Source: Heterobilharzia americana
Taxonomy: Eukaryota; Platyhelminthes; Trematoda; Strigeidida; Schistosomatidae
Direction of reading: 5' to 3'
Assembly: GCA_944470555.2 (NCBI GenBank)
Contig: OX104131.1
Location: 16,918,515 to 16,982,514 of the forward strand
Length of the DNA: 64,000 nucleotides
Shown piece after piece: positions 34,385-49,300 of the stretch. Below the pieces are notes generated by a model that was given only the letters and a program-made list of their open reading frames with translations, did not search any database and had not been told where the DNA came from. Both the position numbers and the translations under genes were made by a program. Numbering within the stretch: position 1 is the first letter of the stretch; every line of letters starts with the position of its first letter.

Positions 34385-37300
34385 CTTAAAATTTTAAGGA
34401 GTGTATGTAAAAGATGGAAAATCATGAAAAAAAATCACTAGTATATGGTTAGGAAACCTATCACAGTATACACATGTACATATCTTAAAAACTTTATAAG
34501 GTGTTGTTTTAACAGGTGACTTTAGTTCAATGTTCACGTGTTTATATAAGACAATTAATTCTTCTACCACTTATTGATCACAATTTTATACCGTATCGAA
34601 TGAAATAATCAACATCAATTACGTGAAATACAAATTCATAACTATGTTTGTAATTTCACTATGCAAACGAATCAAAAGGAACACAGATTATGTAATAGGC
34701 TGAAGCTAAAAAACAAACTTTGTAATACAAACTTGTAATACAGTAAAGTGCTTGTTTACACGGCATACAAAAGGGGATGTTGAACGCAGAATACAAGATC
34801 TGCATTCAGTTTCAGTTGAAGCACATCAGTTGGATGTACTTGCCCCCCCCCCTGCCAAGTGAGTGATAAATTTCCCGTTGAAACGCAGACGAAAATTACA
34901 ATTATAAACATATATGAGAGAGATACTCCCTGCACATATATAGAAGATTAGTACGAAGGTAGCCAATAGGGGAATGACTTATGAAACCATAAATGGCGTG
35001 TTGTCACAAAAGTGAATGGAGCTAGGCGATAAGAAAAAATGTACAGTGTGAACGATAATGAAACGATATGTTTGCTAACTATTACTAGATAGAGTAGAGA
35101 TAGGACATGTTACATACACTATTGTAAAGTCCACCACATAAACCGGTGATACATTACTCCATAAAATAATCCAAATTCTGTTCTACTGATCAGACAATTA
35201 TGTAAGACGCAACCCAGAAAATTAAGGTGTACATAATATAGTAAGAAGACGGAGGTTATCTGAGAAATGTGAAGTATTTGCACAAAACACATTTCGATCA
35301 ATCAAGTCACATATTTGCTCGTCAAAGCATTTACTATGCAAGGTGGAAATAGAGTGGAGTAAGGCAAACAAATTAAGGTTATTATTTTGAATATCTGAGT
35401 GAGATAGCCGTAATTTGCCAGACTAGTATTTATACTGGGTGATGACTGAAGGTGAGATAAAAACTCAGGCCACAGCAGGATTTGAACCATCAACCACCCT
35501 GTCTCTGACCCGGTGCTCTACCAATTGATCTACGAGAACCGACTGTCTACCAGATTTTTATTTCAGTCGACAGAGCACCGGGCCGGAAACCCGTTGTTCG
35601 AAAATTTGAATCCTGCCACGGCCTAAATTAAGGCATTACCAGATTTGAAAAAAATAGAGGACAGTAAGAAGGAATAATACACTTTCATATAGACACACAC
35701 ACTCATTGCATTAAAGTGGGATATAGCTTACCAGGGAATGTTTAAGGTAAGGATAAATTGTCTTTGAATATACAAAAGGGTGTGAAATTTCGTTTGGTTG
35801 AGTATACCGTCTTGATAGCTTAAGCTTATCCAAGCTTTAGCTGAACGGAAATCCAACCCTCCTTTAGGTATTCAAAGACAATTTGTCCTTAACTTAAACA
35901 TTCCTTGTTAATCGATATACCTGATTTTAATACAAAGGTAGTGTGTGGGAAAATGTATTATTCCGCCTTTATTTTTTTGCAAGTCTTGTCTTATCTTTGT
36001 TTGTTTGCTTTACTCCACTCTATTTCCACCTATCATTTACAATGTCTTGACAAGTAAATGTGTTAGTAAGACTGTCAGAAGTGTGTATTGCACAAATATA
36101 CCACATATTCCTCAGATAACCTCCGTCTTCTTATTACGGTATGTAAATCCACCTAAAGGGACTAAGTCGCCCAAACTAAGACTTGTGTAATGGCGGAGTT
36201 CATTGAAGTTCCCCCTTTTAAAACTGCTATACCAGTTTACCTCTACCATTAATTTAACATGCCACATGCCAAGTGATTCATAATGGAAAGCTCAGTGACT
36301 CCTTTGAAGTGAAGACAAGAGTAGGACAAAGCTGCCGCCTACTATCACCGATCACCTTCCTCATTGTGGTCAACTCAACTACATCATGCTGCAAACCATA
36401 GGAGAAGTGAGAAGATGAGCATTCGCTGTCTGGAACGATCGAAAGACTCCAGAAGAAGATTTGGATTCCACCCATGATGATTTATGTCTAATGTTGCACA
36501 AGCTCGAAAACCAACAAGTTGACAGAAGAAACATGTCAGCGAAAACGGGACTTCAAGTGAATGTAAAAAAGACACAAGTGATGAAGATACACAACCAACA
36601 ACAGCAACAACAACAAGCATCAATCACCATCAACGCGAGAAACCTAAAGGAAGTAGTCTCTTTCACCTACACCTACACCTACACCTACCTAGGCAACATC
36701 GTTTCAAATACAGGTGGCGGTGGCACACATGAGGAAGTCAAAGCCAGGATCGGAAAGCCAGCAAGACAGGCTTTCACTAATCTGAAATCAGTGTGGAGAT
36801 CTACAGCACTCCACTCAGCATAAAGCATGAACAACATCTGCATTTTAAACACTAATCTCAGTCAAGTCAGTGCTTCTATATGGTTCAGAAACTTGGTGCG
36901 TCACCAAAGGCATTTCCAACAAACTACAGACATACATCATCAACAGCTGCCGCCTACGCTCACTCGATACTGAAGATCAGATGACCAGAATGATGAGAAT
37001 AAGCAACAAGGAACTCTGGGGACGAAATAACGAAGCAAGAATCTATCGGCCAACAAATATGCAGAAGAAAGTGGAGATGGATTGGGCATACACTGGGAAG
37101 GCCGATTGCGGACATCACACGCCAGTCCCTCGAGTGGAATCCAAAGGGGAAACGACGAGTTGGGCGTCCGAGGGTGACATGGAGGAGATCGTGAGAGGAG
37201 GAAATGAGAGCTTCTGGGCTGTCGTGGAGCCAGGTTCAAAAGACTGCAGAGAAGAGTGTGCAATGGAGGCATGCTACTGAAGCCCTATGTTCCATTAGGA

Positions 37301-40300
37301 ACCCAAGGGACTAATAATATAATAAAATAATAATTTATGTAAATCATTGATTTCCAAAGTTTCAGTGCCACCCAAGTGTGCGCAATCGTAAGATACAGAG
37401 TGGATAATGAATTTTTTTTGTTTGTTCCTCTTCTTAATACACACACCATTCTGTTCTATTTATTGTTAACTATCCACAGTAAATCGGCTGAAATACATTT
37501 ACATGTACACTGACTGGTCACTGGAGAGCAACAGATTTCATGTTATTTAGTCCTGAAACCTGAATGAATTCTATCAACCATTTTTGTACTGTAGCCACCA
37601 AACTAGGAGGCTTACCGTCGTGACCAGACAACATGAAGTTGGTTACTGTTGTCTGATGAATTAATGTTATCAATCTAGTCCTGCAGGAAGGGAATCGTAG
37701 CACAAGTTGTTCAGGCATAATACCGCTGACTGCAATATTGAGCATCAGTTCCCTAAAGGTTACAGATACACCTTGTTGACGAGTGTGAACAAGTACGAAA
37801 CCTAGGTCAAGCGGGGCTTGTTGTCATTTACCTCCAACCAAGTAATATCTAGGCATCTCGGTGTTGCAGTTCTTCGCAGTTTGATATTTGAAGCTTTACT
37901 TATTTTACTAATCTCTTGGTTAAAAATAGGTAACAGTTTAACTTATTCACACCAAATGGTCCAGCTTGAATTGTACTTTTGTGTCAAAATTCTCTATAGT
38001 AATTTTTATCCCTATTGATTCACTTTCACCTCCTGTATTTGATGACCTTTACTTATTAGCTGTTATTTGTATGAATATTTCATCCATCATTTTATTTCTT
38101 ATGAAAATATGCAGAAATGCTACAGTTTCAATCTAGTTTTAAACTGGGAGTGATTACGTTAATACACCATTCTATCCAATTTACGTTTCCTCTACTAACT
38201 GAGTCTGGAAACAGTTGAAAAGACGTATTCCACTGTCCACTGTTTGGTAACCAGTGTACATACTTTATCAAGCAACCAGACGGATAGAATGAACGTAGAA
38301 CCTAGCACACAATTTCATTGGTTCGAGTTGCTATATTTTACACCAGTATACAAAAACGGTGAACAAAAAAAGAGGGATATCGAAGCATACAAAGTTGTGA
38401 CAGAAAAAGCAATTTGAAGTTAAAGGTTAGTGAAGATATTCAAAATTAAGAAGACGTTAAGGAGTGAATACATCCGCGTCACTGTGGCTGATTTTCAGCC
38501 ATTTCACTGAGAATCCTCAACCAGTGATTCTTACCATCTTATGTATTCCAGCCAGGTAGAGTATACATTCCCATACAGCTCTGACTAACAGTCAGGAACT
38601 TCGTCGAATGGTACCACGTCTTGGTCAGGCCACTGTAAACCCTCTTCCAACCTAACCAAGCTTCCACTCGCATAGCACATCGAGGTATGCGGTGATCTGG
38701 GATGCACAGTACATATCCAAGTCATCTCAGCCAATGAAAGTTCACAATCTAATCTATCGACTTGCCTATCTTGTCTAGTACCCTTCCCCTGACCTCAAAA
38801 CGGCTCACACAGTGATTCCACCAAGCGCAAGCAATGCTGCGAAGATAACTATGATCAAAATCCTGTAACCGCTTCATGTCTTCTACTTTCACTGGCGTAT
38901 AACAAGACAGAATGGAATGCAGGATACTAAACTCTTCCTTTGATAGTTAGTTAGATATCTCACCAGTCGGCGCAACAGATGGTGCAAGTTAGCAACTGAC
39001 GGACGCGCTTTCTGTATCTGAGCTGAGGTTTCCCTAACAAACAGCCCATTCTGGCTGATGCAACTCCCCAAGTAAGTGAAGTAGTCGATACATTCCACTC
39101 CTTCATTCTGCATCATTAAACTTGAAGTACTTGCAGCAGATCAATCATATCTAGAGCATCATATTACATTTGGTAGGTGCAAATTATTAATCAATCATAA
39201 TTAGACCGAATTAAATGAATGTAATTTGTCTACAACGAAATAGTTTGCACACTTCAGAAATTGGTTCTGAGTCAATTAAGATGGTGATGACACTTGACAC
39301 ACAATCAATTTATCAATCAATTTCATGATAAAATAACATTAGTCGTTGTTAGAAAGAAAAGGTTGAACAATGTCAAAATCTGCTTGAGGTTGAAAAGTTT
39401 AACATTTTTAACTATTTATGGGGGCTTGATGGTACCTGTTTCAATCTTCAGAACAGTAAATACTGTAAAGTTTGATAAGTTTAGATGAAACTTTCTGATT
39501 TCCAGTGTTGTTTTTTTTAATGATAAAATTGATTTTAACATTTTTCGTTAATTCTTTTGCTGAATAGAACAGCTTTTTGCAATCAAACTTTGAATTCCCA
39601 CTTTTTTTGTCTTGATTTCATCATTTACATTGGATTTTTATTCAATCAAAACTGTACTAGACAGACAAATAACAGATTCAATTTTTTGAAAAAAAAGTCA
39701 AAACGAATTCAAACATAAGAAATCAAATCTATTGAATGATGACCTACCATTCGAAGTTTATGACACAATTTCTCACGCCAATCATCAGCTGGTGGCATTT
39801 CAGGTATAAATACCCAATCAGCTTCACATGCCATTGAAGCAACTAATGCTAGATAGCCACAATGTCTACCCATCACTTCAAGAATAAAACATCGTTGATG
39901 TGAATTAGCTGTTGTACTGATAGCATCAGTTGCTTCAATAATTCTGTGCAGTGCTGAATCTGCGCCAATTGTCATATCTGTACCGCAAAAGTCATTATCA
40001 ATACTCCCAACTAGACCGACTATATTCAAATGACCGAAACGTTCTGCACTTTCAGGTGAAATTTGATCTGTAACATGATAGTAGATAAAAACGAGAAATG
40101 CCTGACAGTTAGCATAAGTGTAAGTATATTTAGTAAGGCTAAGAAAGTGATATAAGCAGATGGCTAATATTCCAATGAAAACTAGACATTGCATATTTTT
40201 TAAAAAACTACACAGGTAGTAGAACCATAGAACAGTTCATCAGCTCGAATAGTTACAAGTATAAGCATACAGTTCAAGCAGACCAATTCAACATGTAAAA

Positions 40301-43300
40301 TAATAACGTGCACTAAAGGAGAAAAAGTGACAACTGTTTTTAAATCAGTGCAATCTGCATAGTATCAGTCTAGTAGACAGTGACGGCAAGTGCTAGACGA
40401 TAATAGTCACATTATACCACGAACTGACTGAAGATGTTGAAAGGAGACCACTGGATTCCTGTTTAGTGACTGGATGACGACAACCATGAAACCCAGTTCT
40501 GAATTATCGTTGTTATTGATCGTAAAAGTACAGTGACATTGTAGGCTTACACAAACGGAAATACTTGAAGCATCTTAACTGAAGTAATTTTAAGCTGACA
40601 GAATGTCAAAGGTACTCAGACTAAAATGTGGCATCGGTCTATGAAGTCTCTGATTGTTGGTTTGAGTCATGTTGGAAAATGTGAGCTTCTTACCTGCGGT
40701 TCGCACGACGACTGAAATCGATGGTTGGAGATTCTAGATGATTTGGTTCAGAATTGATGTCATTGGCGTAGAAGTGACATTCTGCTGTTGATTTAAACGC
40801 TGAACATATACATCATTCTTCTGATGAATTTAGTAAATTATCAAATTCATATATTTTCCCCTTCAAGTCTATTCATTATTTCTAATTTTACCCCGGTTGT
40901 GCTTAGCCGAGTTACTGGACATTGAAGAGACTTCTACCAACCAACATATGCATCGTTTTAGTACGTTGAACTACATGGTGTAATTCAAATGGAAAACTAA
41001 CAATAATACGAGGTTTGAAAACATATTTCAACAGACCTTTTATCTCAGGCTCCATTTACTCTCTATAACTACAATAATTAGTTTCAGTTTAGTCTATCAG
41101 AGGTTGAAATCCATAGATGTTAGATGATTGAACAGAACTGACAGGAATCTCTTGACATAGGTTTCCTGTTTGTTGATACCATTCATCAAGGCATGCCTCC
41201 ATCTTCAGAGAACTGATCCACTGAATGCAGCTCCACGCATAGGAATGTTACCGTCACCCTATATATAGTATAACCAACCGTCAGTAAGTGTAGACTGAAC
41301 GTATTAACAAGTCAAATTGCCTAACATTAAGCATAATGTATCGTGATATCAGTTCTGCTAACATGGTGATCACATTATGAACTTAAAAGATAGAATTCAG
41401 TCAGATGCATAGAATAAGACAATACAACATTGGTTACCCTCTAGAGAAATCTAGTCTAAATCTAACCAATAAAACATTGTAACGTTTATAGATCCACAAG
41501 AACTTTCTCTTGGCTAGTAATTGATAGGCAGACTGATTAACATACCAATACAAGACAAACTTATGTGAAACAACAGCTATCCAGTATGACCAAGTTATAG
41601 ATGAATCAGTTGACCACAAAGCAGGCAAAAGCAAGTGTTCAACAAAAAGTTGACTCAATAGATCCCAAACCAGTGAACGTTTATTTTGTTCCATCTTGAA
41701 GTTTCCCTAGAGTAAACCAATCACTAAAAACTGGATTAGATATTACAACCTTTACACCTCATTAGAAAGCGAATGGCTACTAAGTACCCTTAGTAGAATA
41801 TCATAATAACTTTCAAATCAAGGAAAGTAGAAGTTTGTTAACATCGACCTTAATAAGTTAATCAATACAAGATGATTTTGTATGTTGGAGCTTACTTGAA
41901 TTCACAAGTTCTTCCAATAGACCTGACCATTCACTACGAAATAGATCAGCCCCAGTAAGTGATCCATCACCACCAATAACAACTAAATTTGTGATTTCAT
42001 TCTTAACCAAATTGGCAGCAGCTTTCAAACGTCCTTCACGCTGTCGAAAGTCCATGCACCGAGCAGATCCAATCACAGTACCACCCTAAATCGTATAAAA
42101 GAAAAGTATTGCAAAGCATGACTTACTCAATATTCTTTAAAAATCTTACAACATTTTTCACATCAAGCATATGACTTTATTCGGCAGATGAGAATATCGA
42201 CCTAATACAAACATCTTTCAGTTTCTTATACCAAGGTAAACTGCCTACTTATTCATTTCTCCCAAACACGTTCAGCTCTCCTATATATTAAAAGTCAAGT
42301 ATGAATGAAGAACATTCATTTCAATGATGAACACCACTTATGACATCCACAAACGTGAATTGACAAGAGTAAAAAAGAATCCTTTGTTTCTGCATCTGCG
42401 ATTTAAAGGAGATACCCGTAGTGAAATTTTATCACATCGTTTTACTTAGGACGTCTATGCCTATCCTTTAATAGTCGACAGTTGTTTAATCCAAGACTTA
42501 AAGACACCTTATCTAATTTGAGTTCATCATCATGCACATGCCAACTCAAATGTTCCTGGAATACAAGTAATATAAACACGTCCATCTCAGAATACGAGAT
42601 CATCTACCACTTTGATTTGTAAACGGTGAGATCAAATATATTGGAAGTTCTATACTAATACATCTAATAAACACAGGACACCAAAACAGATTCTAGCACA
42701 GCTTTTACTGTGACATAGCATTCCAAAGACTGTCATCCAGCCATTCGTTTAGGCATTCTCCATATAACATAAGCTATGGCTATAAGATCGAATAAACCTC
42801 AACTTTGCATTTAGAAGGGACACGTCCAAGCTTTACTTCTCCACTGGCCTTCCACTGACTAGACAATATTCCCTCAGCCTTTTTTCCTTACTCCTTGGCT
42901 CATTGGGGTCAGGAGAGGAGTCCAGGATGCGCATTCCCCCCTACTTGGGACACGTCATCTGCATACACCCGCGCCGCACTCGAACCTCGTGCCCACCGCT
43001 CCAAAGGCCGAGGCGGTATCCACTATGCCACGGACGATCGATAAGCCGCCTGAACTTTTCCTCACATTATTATTACTCTTATTATCCAAACCATTTCATA
43101 TTTTAACGATCTTATTCTTTCCATTTCTACCCTTCTAGTTAACATATCGTTGATGTCAATCTTTGTACCAATCACTCATTCAACACAATGTAACCTTGGA
43201 ATTCATTATTAATATTCCTTTCCTATGCTGTGTCTGATCAACAACTAATTGACAAAGTTTACACTAAAGAAGTGGCTCTCGTGCTCCAGCTACCTAGTGA

Positions 43301-46300
43301 ATAACACTTTGGCTTTTGAAACGATGGATACTGGGTCCGAGTGTCAGTGAGAACAACGTCACTCACTGGGGTGCAGGTACATTCAGCTGATGAGTCCTAA
43401 ATAGAACAAGACGCGCGTTGTGGATTTCACTGTTAGTCACCAAAATAAAGCTTACATTCAACTTCTCACCGCAATTGACAAACACAAATATGTTAAACTA
43501 TCATCCACAAACCTAATCTAGTCGTAATTATAGCTCTATATCCATTCTAAAATGCACTTGCCGCAAATTTTGGCCATTACTATGTGTTAAAGAATTTGAT
43601 TGTATAACTGTAAAACCTGATGAGAACTTATTGAAAAAAATATCCTTCGTTCATATTTGACTTTTAATGTATAAAATGGGAATCTTTAATTGTCTGAAAT
43701 CTTCTATATATCATAATATGCAGTCTAACACAGAGCCGTTAGTCATCTGTTCTTCTAGGTGAGGTAATTACTCATACCTAAATCTTTCATAAACCGATGC
43801 GTATTTGGACGACAACATAGGTGTTCAGTATATCGATGAAAAGTTTGTGCATTATCGAATAGATTGATGAATTATAAGTAAATTTTTAATGACAAGTAAA
43901 ATAAAATTTTCAGTTGTTGCTCTTATCATGAGCATCAATCTTGCTCGAAATATTATGAAAATGAAAAAATCTTATCCTAATAACATATTTAATGTACCAG
44001 TTGACGATAGATTTTGATGTCAATAAAAATCTGTATATTTTCTTGAAGAAGCTGGGGTTTACACAGACGTTCAGAAATATCTTTTTTTAGCTTTCTAAAC
44101 TAGCTGGAATTATATTGAAATATACCCTTGTAATGCATGTTATCCATTTACGTACTCAAGGTTAAGACGCTTTAAGAGAAAAAAAGCTATGCTACTGTTC
44201 TGCTTCATCATCATCAATACCAACATAGGACCAGGCATTGCTGCGTAACGGTCCGAGTTGCCACACCTCATATCAGTACATCAAGTAAAAAGGCAGTAAG
44301 GTGCAAGATGAAGATAAGAAAATTCAGTCAAAATAAATATAATAATGATGGATCGTGGCTAGCAGTGGAATCCAAATAGGATGAAATGCGCATCCTGGAT
44401 TCCTCTGTTAGCCACGATTTATCATTAATATAATTAGAACACAGGCAATATTGAGGCATCCGTACAGGAGCCCATATGCCAATAGAGGCCGATCAGTTCG
44501 GTCCAATCAGCGAAGGTATGATATAAAAACAATTATACTAAAGGAAATATAAAGTACGAAAAAAGAGAAAGAATAAGAAAATGGTAAGATTCGGAGTGTC
44601 GTTAAGATGAGGATAATGTGTGCATATATCTGCGCCACTCACATCAATTTTGAGCCATATCATCTAGAGTCAGTCTCCAATCCCTGGTTTCTCGTGTCCC
44701 AAGGACCCCAACCACCTAGTCTGCATCACCCCACATGGCTCAAATCAACAGTCAAACACTTCATACATTGGTGCAGTGTTGTAGTCGAGCCTTTTTCCAG
44801 TCTGCACCTACTTCAACCAACATTGTGTGAGGAGGCAATCGGCCACTGGGTCTACATAACACATGTCAGAGCCAAGCATCTCAGTCGATGAAGGATCACA
44901 ACCATCTCAACTAACTCACCTCCTCTCTCTAAAACTCTACACCTGACGTCTGCGTTACTCACATGGTGACACCATGCAATACGGCCTATACTACGAAGAC
45001 AATGGTGGTCAAACACATGAAGCCAGCCTTCTCATGTCTTCCACCTTCAATGGCCATGTTTCATAGCCATAGAGTAGAATAGACTGGACTGCTGTTGAGT
45101 ACATACGACCCTTAATAGACAATCGGATATCATGGCGGTGCCATAAGTGGCGTAAGTTGGCAAAGCCAGACAAGCCTTTTGTATTCGTGCAGAGATTTCA
45201 TCGGCCACTGAGGAAGCCACCATCGTAGGACTGATCCTACTTCCCAGATAAGTGAAGTGGTCGACACACTGAACCACTTCACTCTCTATTGTTAGCCGTG
45301 GCACTGTTGAAGACCAATCGTGGAGCAACAATTTGCATTTGGGTGGTGAGAAACGCATCCTAAACATTCCCAAATTGACACTCAAAGTGTTCAGAGGACT
45401 CTGCATCTTGTTAGCGTCTTCACCTAACAGGACTATGTCATTTGCATATTCTAGGTCTAACGAAAATTCTTCTGGGATGAGATCAACGTCTGTGTAATCA
45501 TGTGACGATGGGGAGACCTCCATGAGAATATCTATCTGCTTAATTTCTAAACAGGTGGTTAAAGCATCTAGCCTATGACAATACAATTATTTAGTCAGTA
45601 GTACTGAGCAAAACTCTTTTGTTTACTAAACTAAGTGATGGTAACTTTCAGTGTATTTTATTTTTAATCTATTTTTAAAAAAAACATTTGGATATGTGTC
45701 AGGCAGCATGAACTGCTTAGACGTAGTGAATACACTGTGATAGGCAGGTATTTGAAGAACAGATCGAGTTCCAGCACTTTCTAAAAGCTATACCTAACCA
45801 TTTTACTTTATATATGTGTTCCATATCTCTAAAGAGTAGTTGGCATTTAGTTACAAAAGTGAAATTATGTAGATAGTGTAATTACTTGAACTAACCTCCC
45901 ATATTTCCTTCTGCTGAAGAATTTGGTGATTGTCTGGATAATAGCAAAATATAATATGGAGGTAGGAGTGGCTTAAAAAGTCACTCTAGTAACGACTGAA
46001 ATCACCAATTAGGTTTTTTTAAAACTAAGCTGGAAAGGTAATTTGATCATAAAATACAGAATCTCAATTGGTTATCTCAGGATTTGTTAGGGTGGCGTTT
46101 AAAGTCACTCTGTAGGTAGATTTATGACATGTTGCAATACTAATCGCGTTCGACATTCCCTTGAAGAGGTAAACAGCACAAAAACATCTGAATGATACAG
46201 AAAACACTTACCTGGTTGTATAAATGTCAAAAAACCATACTCATATTCGCACATCAACTCCTACCGGCTTAAAGTGTTTATAGGCTTACGTGCTTCCCCT

Positions 46301-49300
46301 TTTATGGTGATAATAAAACAGAAGCGTCTCTATTGCATTGCTTTCATTCGGTACAAATATAGGATAAATAATAATTCTTGGGTGCGGAAAAGTTCATTTA
46401 CAAATATCAATTTTATATGGGCCTAATTCACCGATATGAAAATATACTATACATGGCACCTAACACACAAGATTTGATCTCATAGAGCCAGAAGAAGTTT
46501 GAAAAAGTTACTTCAAACACTCAATTACAGAATGAATGGTGAATATTCTCACTTAGTATCTTTGTTTGAGCATCATGATTTCATGTGACGGACCTAAAAG
46601 GTAGTGCAGACTGCCAGCCGAGAACCGCTCTAAAATATAACTCGCAGCTGACGCTAGTGGCAGTTAGACAATTGATTTTTGCGGTTCGCCTCACGTTATC
46701 ACCATTCCAAAGGCAATTTTTATGGTGTTTCCATTCTTTTTATTCTTATGCAGCCATGTTATTGAACCAAAGCTGGTTTCTTTTAAAGTAAATCCAGTAT
46801 ATACTGCATATTAACAAGCCAACGAAAATATCGCTGAAAATACACACTTACAGCCTGAAGTATACCGGAAACGTCAGCCCATGATGCTTCTACAATATTT
46901 GTACCACCGTCTACAAGACCTTGATATCCTTCTTTAATGAAGAATACACGACATCCACAGTATATTCCCATCCGAACCACAGCGCGTACAGCTGCATTCA
47001 TTCCTTGGGCATCTCCACCACTTGTGAGGACAGCTATACACTTTTCAGCGAACTGTCCTCGAGCAACGTATTTGCCTTCCATTCCAGGCAATAGTTCTGT
47101 CGATCGGCGTTCAAACCTGGAAAATAGTTATTAATTTACTCAATTTTATATATAGACAACAAAAAGAATGGAGATTAAAGTAATGACTACTTAAAGCAGC
47201 AGAATAATGAGAAGTTGTGAACCCTAGCTGACTCACATAACTGCGATACGTGATATACATGCCTAGTCACATCTCGCAATGTTAGCTGAAGTATTCTGGG
47301 GAAAAGTAAGAGGCGATCAGACTAAAACGTGACATCAATTCATGGGTCTCCGACTGACTACCTGAGCTATATACGGAATGGCAGGCTTCCTGGTTCGGTT
47401 CCACGTAACAAACGAAACCGCTGCTTGGAGACTTTAGTCGACATGGTTCAGAATAGGTCTCAAAGGCACAAATGCATTTACATATTATCTTCATCTTAAA
47501 CATCCTCTCGGATTGCATTACTGTCTCATTCCTTTTTGTTCTTTCCTCGTGACTTTTGGTCATGCTGACTACGTTCTTCCTTATTTTTCTATCTTTTATT
47601 TTATTGCCTTGTCATCTGATGTAGTGATCTGAAATGTGCCAATATCAACCGTTATGCAGTAATTATTATTATTATTATTATAAGTCCCTTGGGTTCCTAA
47701 TGGAACATAGGGCTTCAGTAGGACGTCTCCAGTGACCTCTGTTCTCTGAGATCTTTTGAACCTGGTTCCACGACAGCCCAGAAGCTCTTATTTCTTCCTC
47801 GCACGACCTCCTCCATGTCACCCTCGGACGTCCAACTCGTCGCTTCCCATGGGGATTCCACTCGAGGGCCTGACGCGTGCAGTAATGCTGACAGGCTAAT
47901 ATGGAATGTATAACTAGATATGAATAGCCACCTAAGTGAATATGACCGATAAGCACAATTAACTCAATTAAAAGCATTTACATTGATTGTTTCATAAACC
48001 ATCCAAAACTGTCAATTAGTACACAAGATAAATGAAAGAAAGTAGCGGTGATTTCGTTAACAACAAAATAAAACTGATCAGTAATGATGAAATTATTAAT
48101 GAATAAGATTAACTGGAAAAAAATCACAAATAAAAAAAACAACAATGAAATCAACTAGAAAGCAGCAGAAAGATTGGCGAATTCGTAAAACAATCAATTG
48201 CAGAAACCTTTTAAGACAAATAAAATGTGATGAGTTGATTTCAAATTTTAGAGCAACAGCAAATAAAATCCAAAAAAAACATTTCACAATGAAGTAACAA
48301 AAAATTCCGCTTTAAATACATAAGTTGTTAGTGATTGAAGTTTGTTGTTCCTTCCTACAATAGTGACTCCAAACTACTGTTAGACAAACTAGTAATGAAC
48401 CATAGAGATCAGATCCAAAGTTTGATGCTTTTATAACTCAGAAAACTTAAAATATAGTATAACCCTCCTCTATTACCACTGGTGTCTACGCGAGAACTTT
48501 TACCCCTCTAAGTATTTTCTAAAATAACTATAGACGGAAGTTTCTGAAAAGAAATGACCGAATTCCGTGACACAAACAAAAAATCTGACTATTTTGAGAC
48601 CTATGATCTCTTCAGTTTTATTCCAGAAAATACAATAAACTCTTAAGTCCTTGAGGAAGTGAAATTGTGAGAAGTTAGTTGGATTACATTGGAGTTTCAG
48701 TTTATGTCAATTCGATATGAAATTTATTCAAGCTGATAACAGAAAAAGCTCATCTGAGGATATTTAGGGTGACTTTAAAGGCTACCATAACAACTGTTGG
48801 ATTAGCCAATTATGGTTCGGTATTTTGTGAACAACTAACTTCATAGTCGAAATACAAAGATCTGATTGATTACTTCAGCAGCAGCTGAGGTTGGTCACTC
48901 GAAACTAATCTAATAAAGGTAATCTCATGAAGGGATATCACAAGATAAAATATTTCATATAATTTATAATCATGAGAAAGAGGAAGTTGAATTCAAAAAT
49001 GTATATATTTCTTTTTACTGTTAAAAAAACACATTGATAACTACAGAAGTACTACTTTACAAAAACAAATCTATGTTAGCATAAACATTGACTATGTAAG
49101 CAGGAAAACTAAAACAGAATAGTCACTTTGATTGATCTAAACTAAGGTTTTCATCATAGATTTACATAAGCTGGAGAAAAATTAAAATCCTAGGAATATA
49201 CAGAATAGTTATTTCATCCAAGCTTGTAACTCTTCAGTAGTGCTCGCCAATGACCTAGTGAATAATCAAGCCCTAAGCCATCAGATCTCATGGCGAGCAC

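Noticed and set aside
39742..39747. Alternative donor four bases downstream in exon 4
   Set aside because: Using the second GT would shift the frame relative to exon 5.
40068..40194. N-terminal extension of phosphofructokinase exon 4
   Set aside because: The frame is open, but a good acceptor tgttacag lies at 40068..40075 and the upstream residues have no counterpart in the family.
41434..41694. Extra phosphofructokinase exon in intron 3
   Set aside because: No similarity to the enzyme. Exons 3 and 4 already join in phase with nothing missing.
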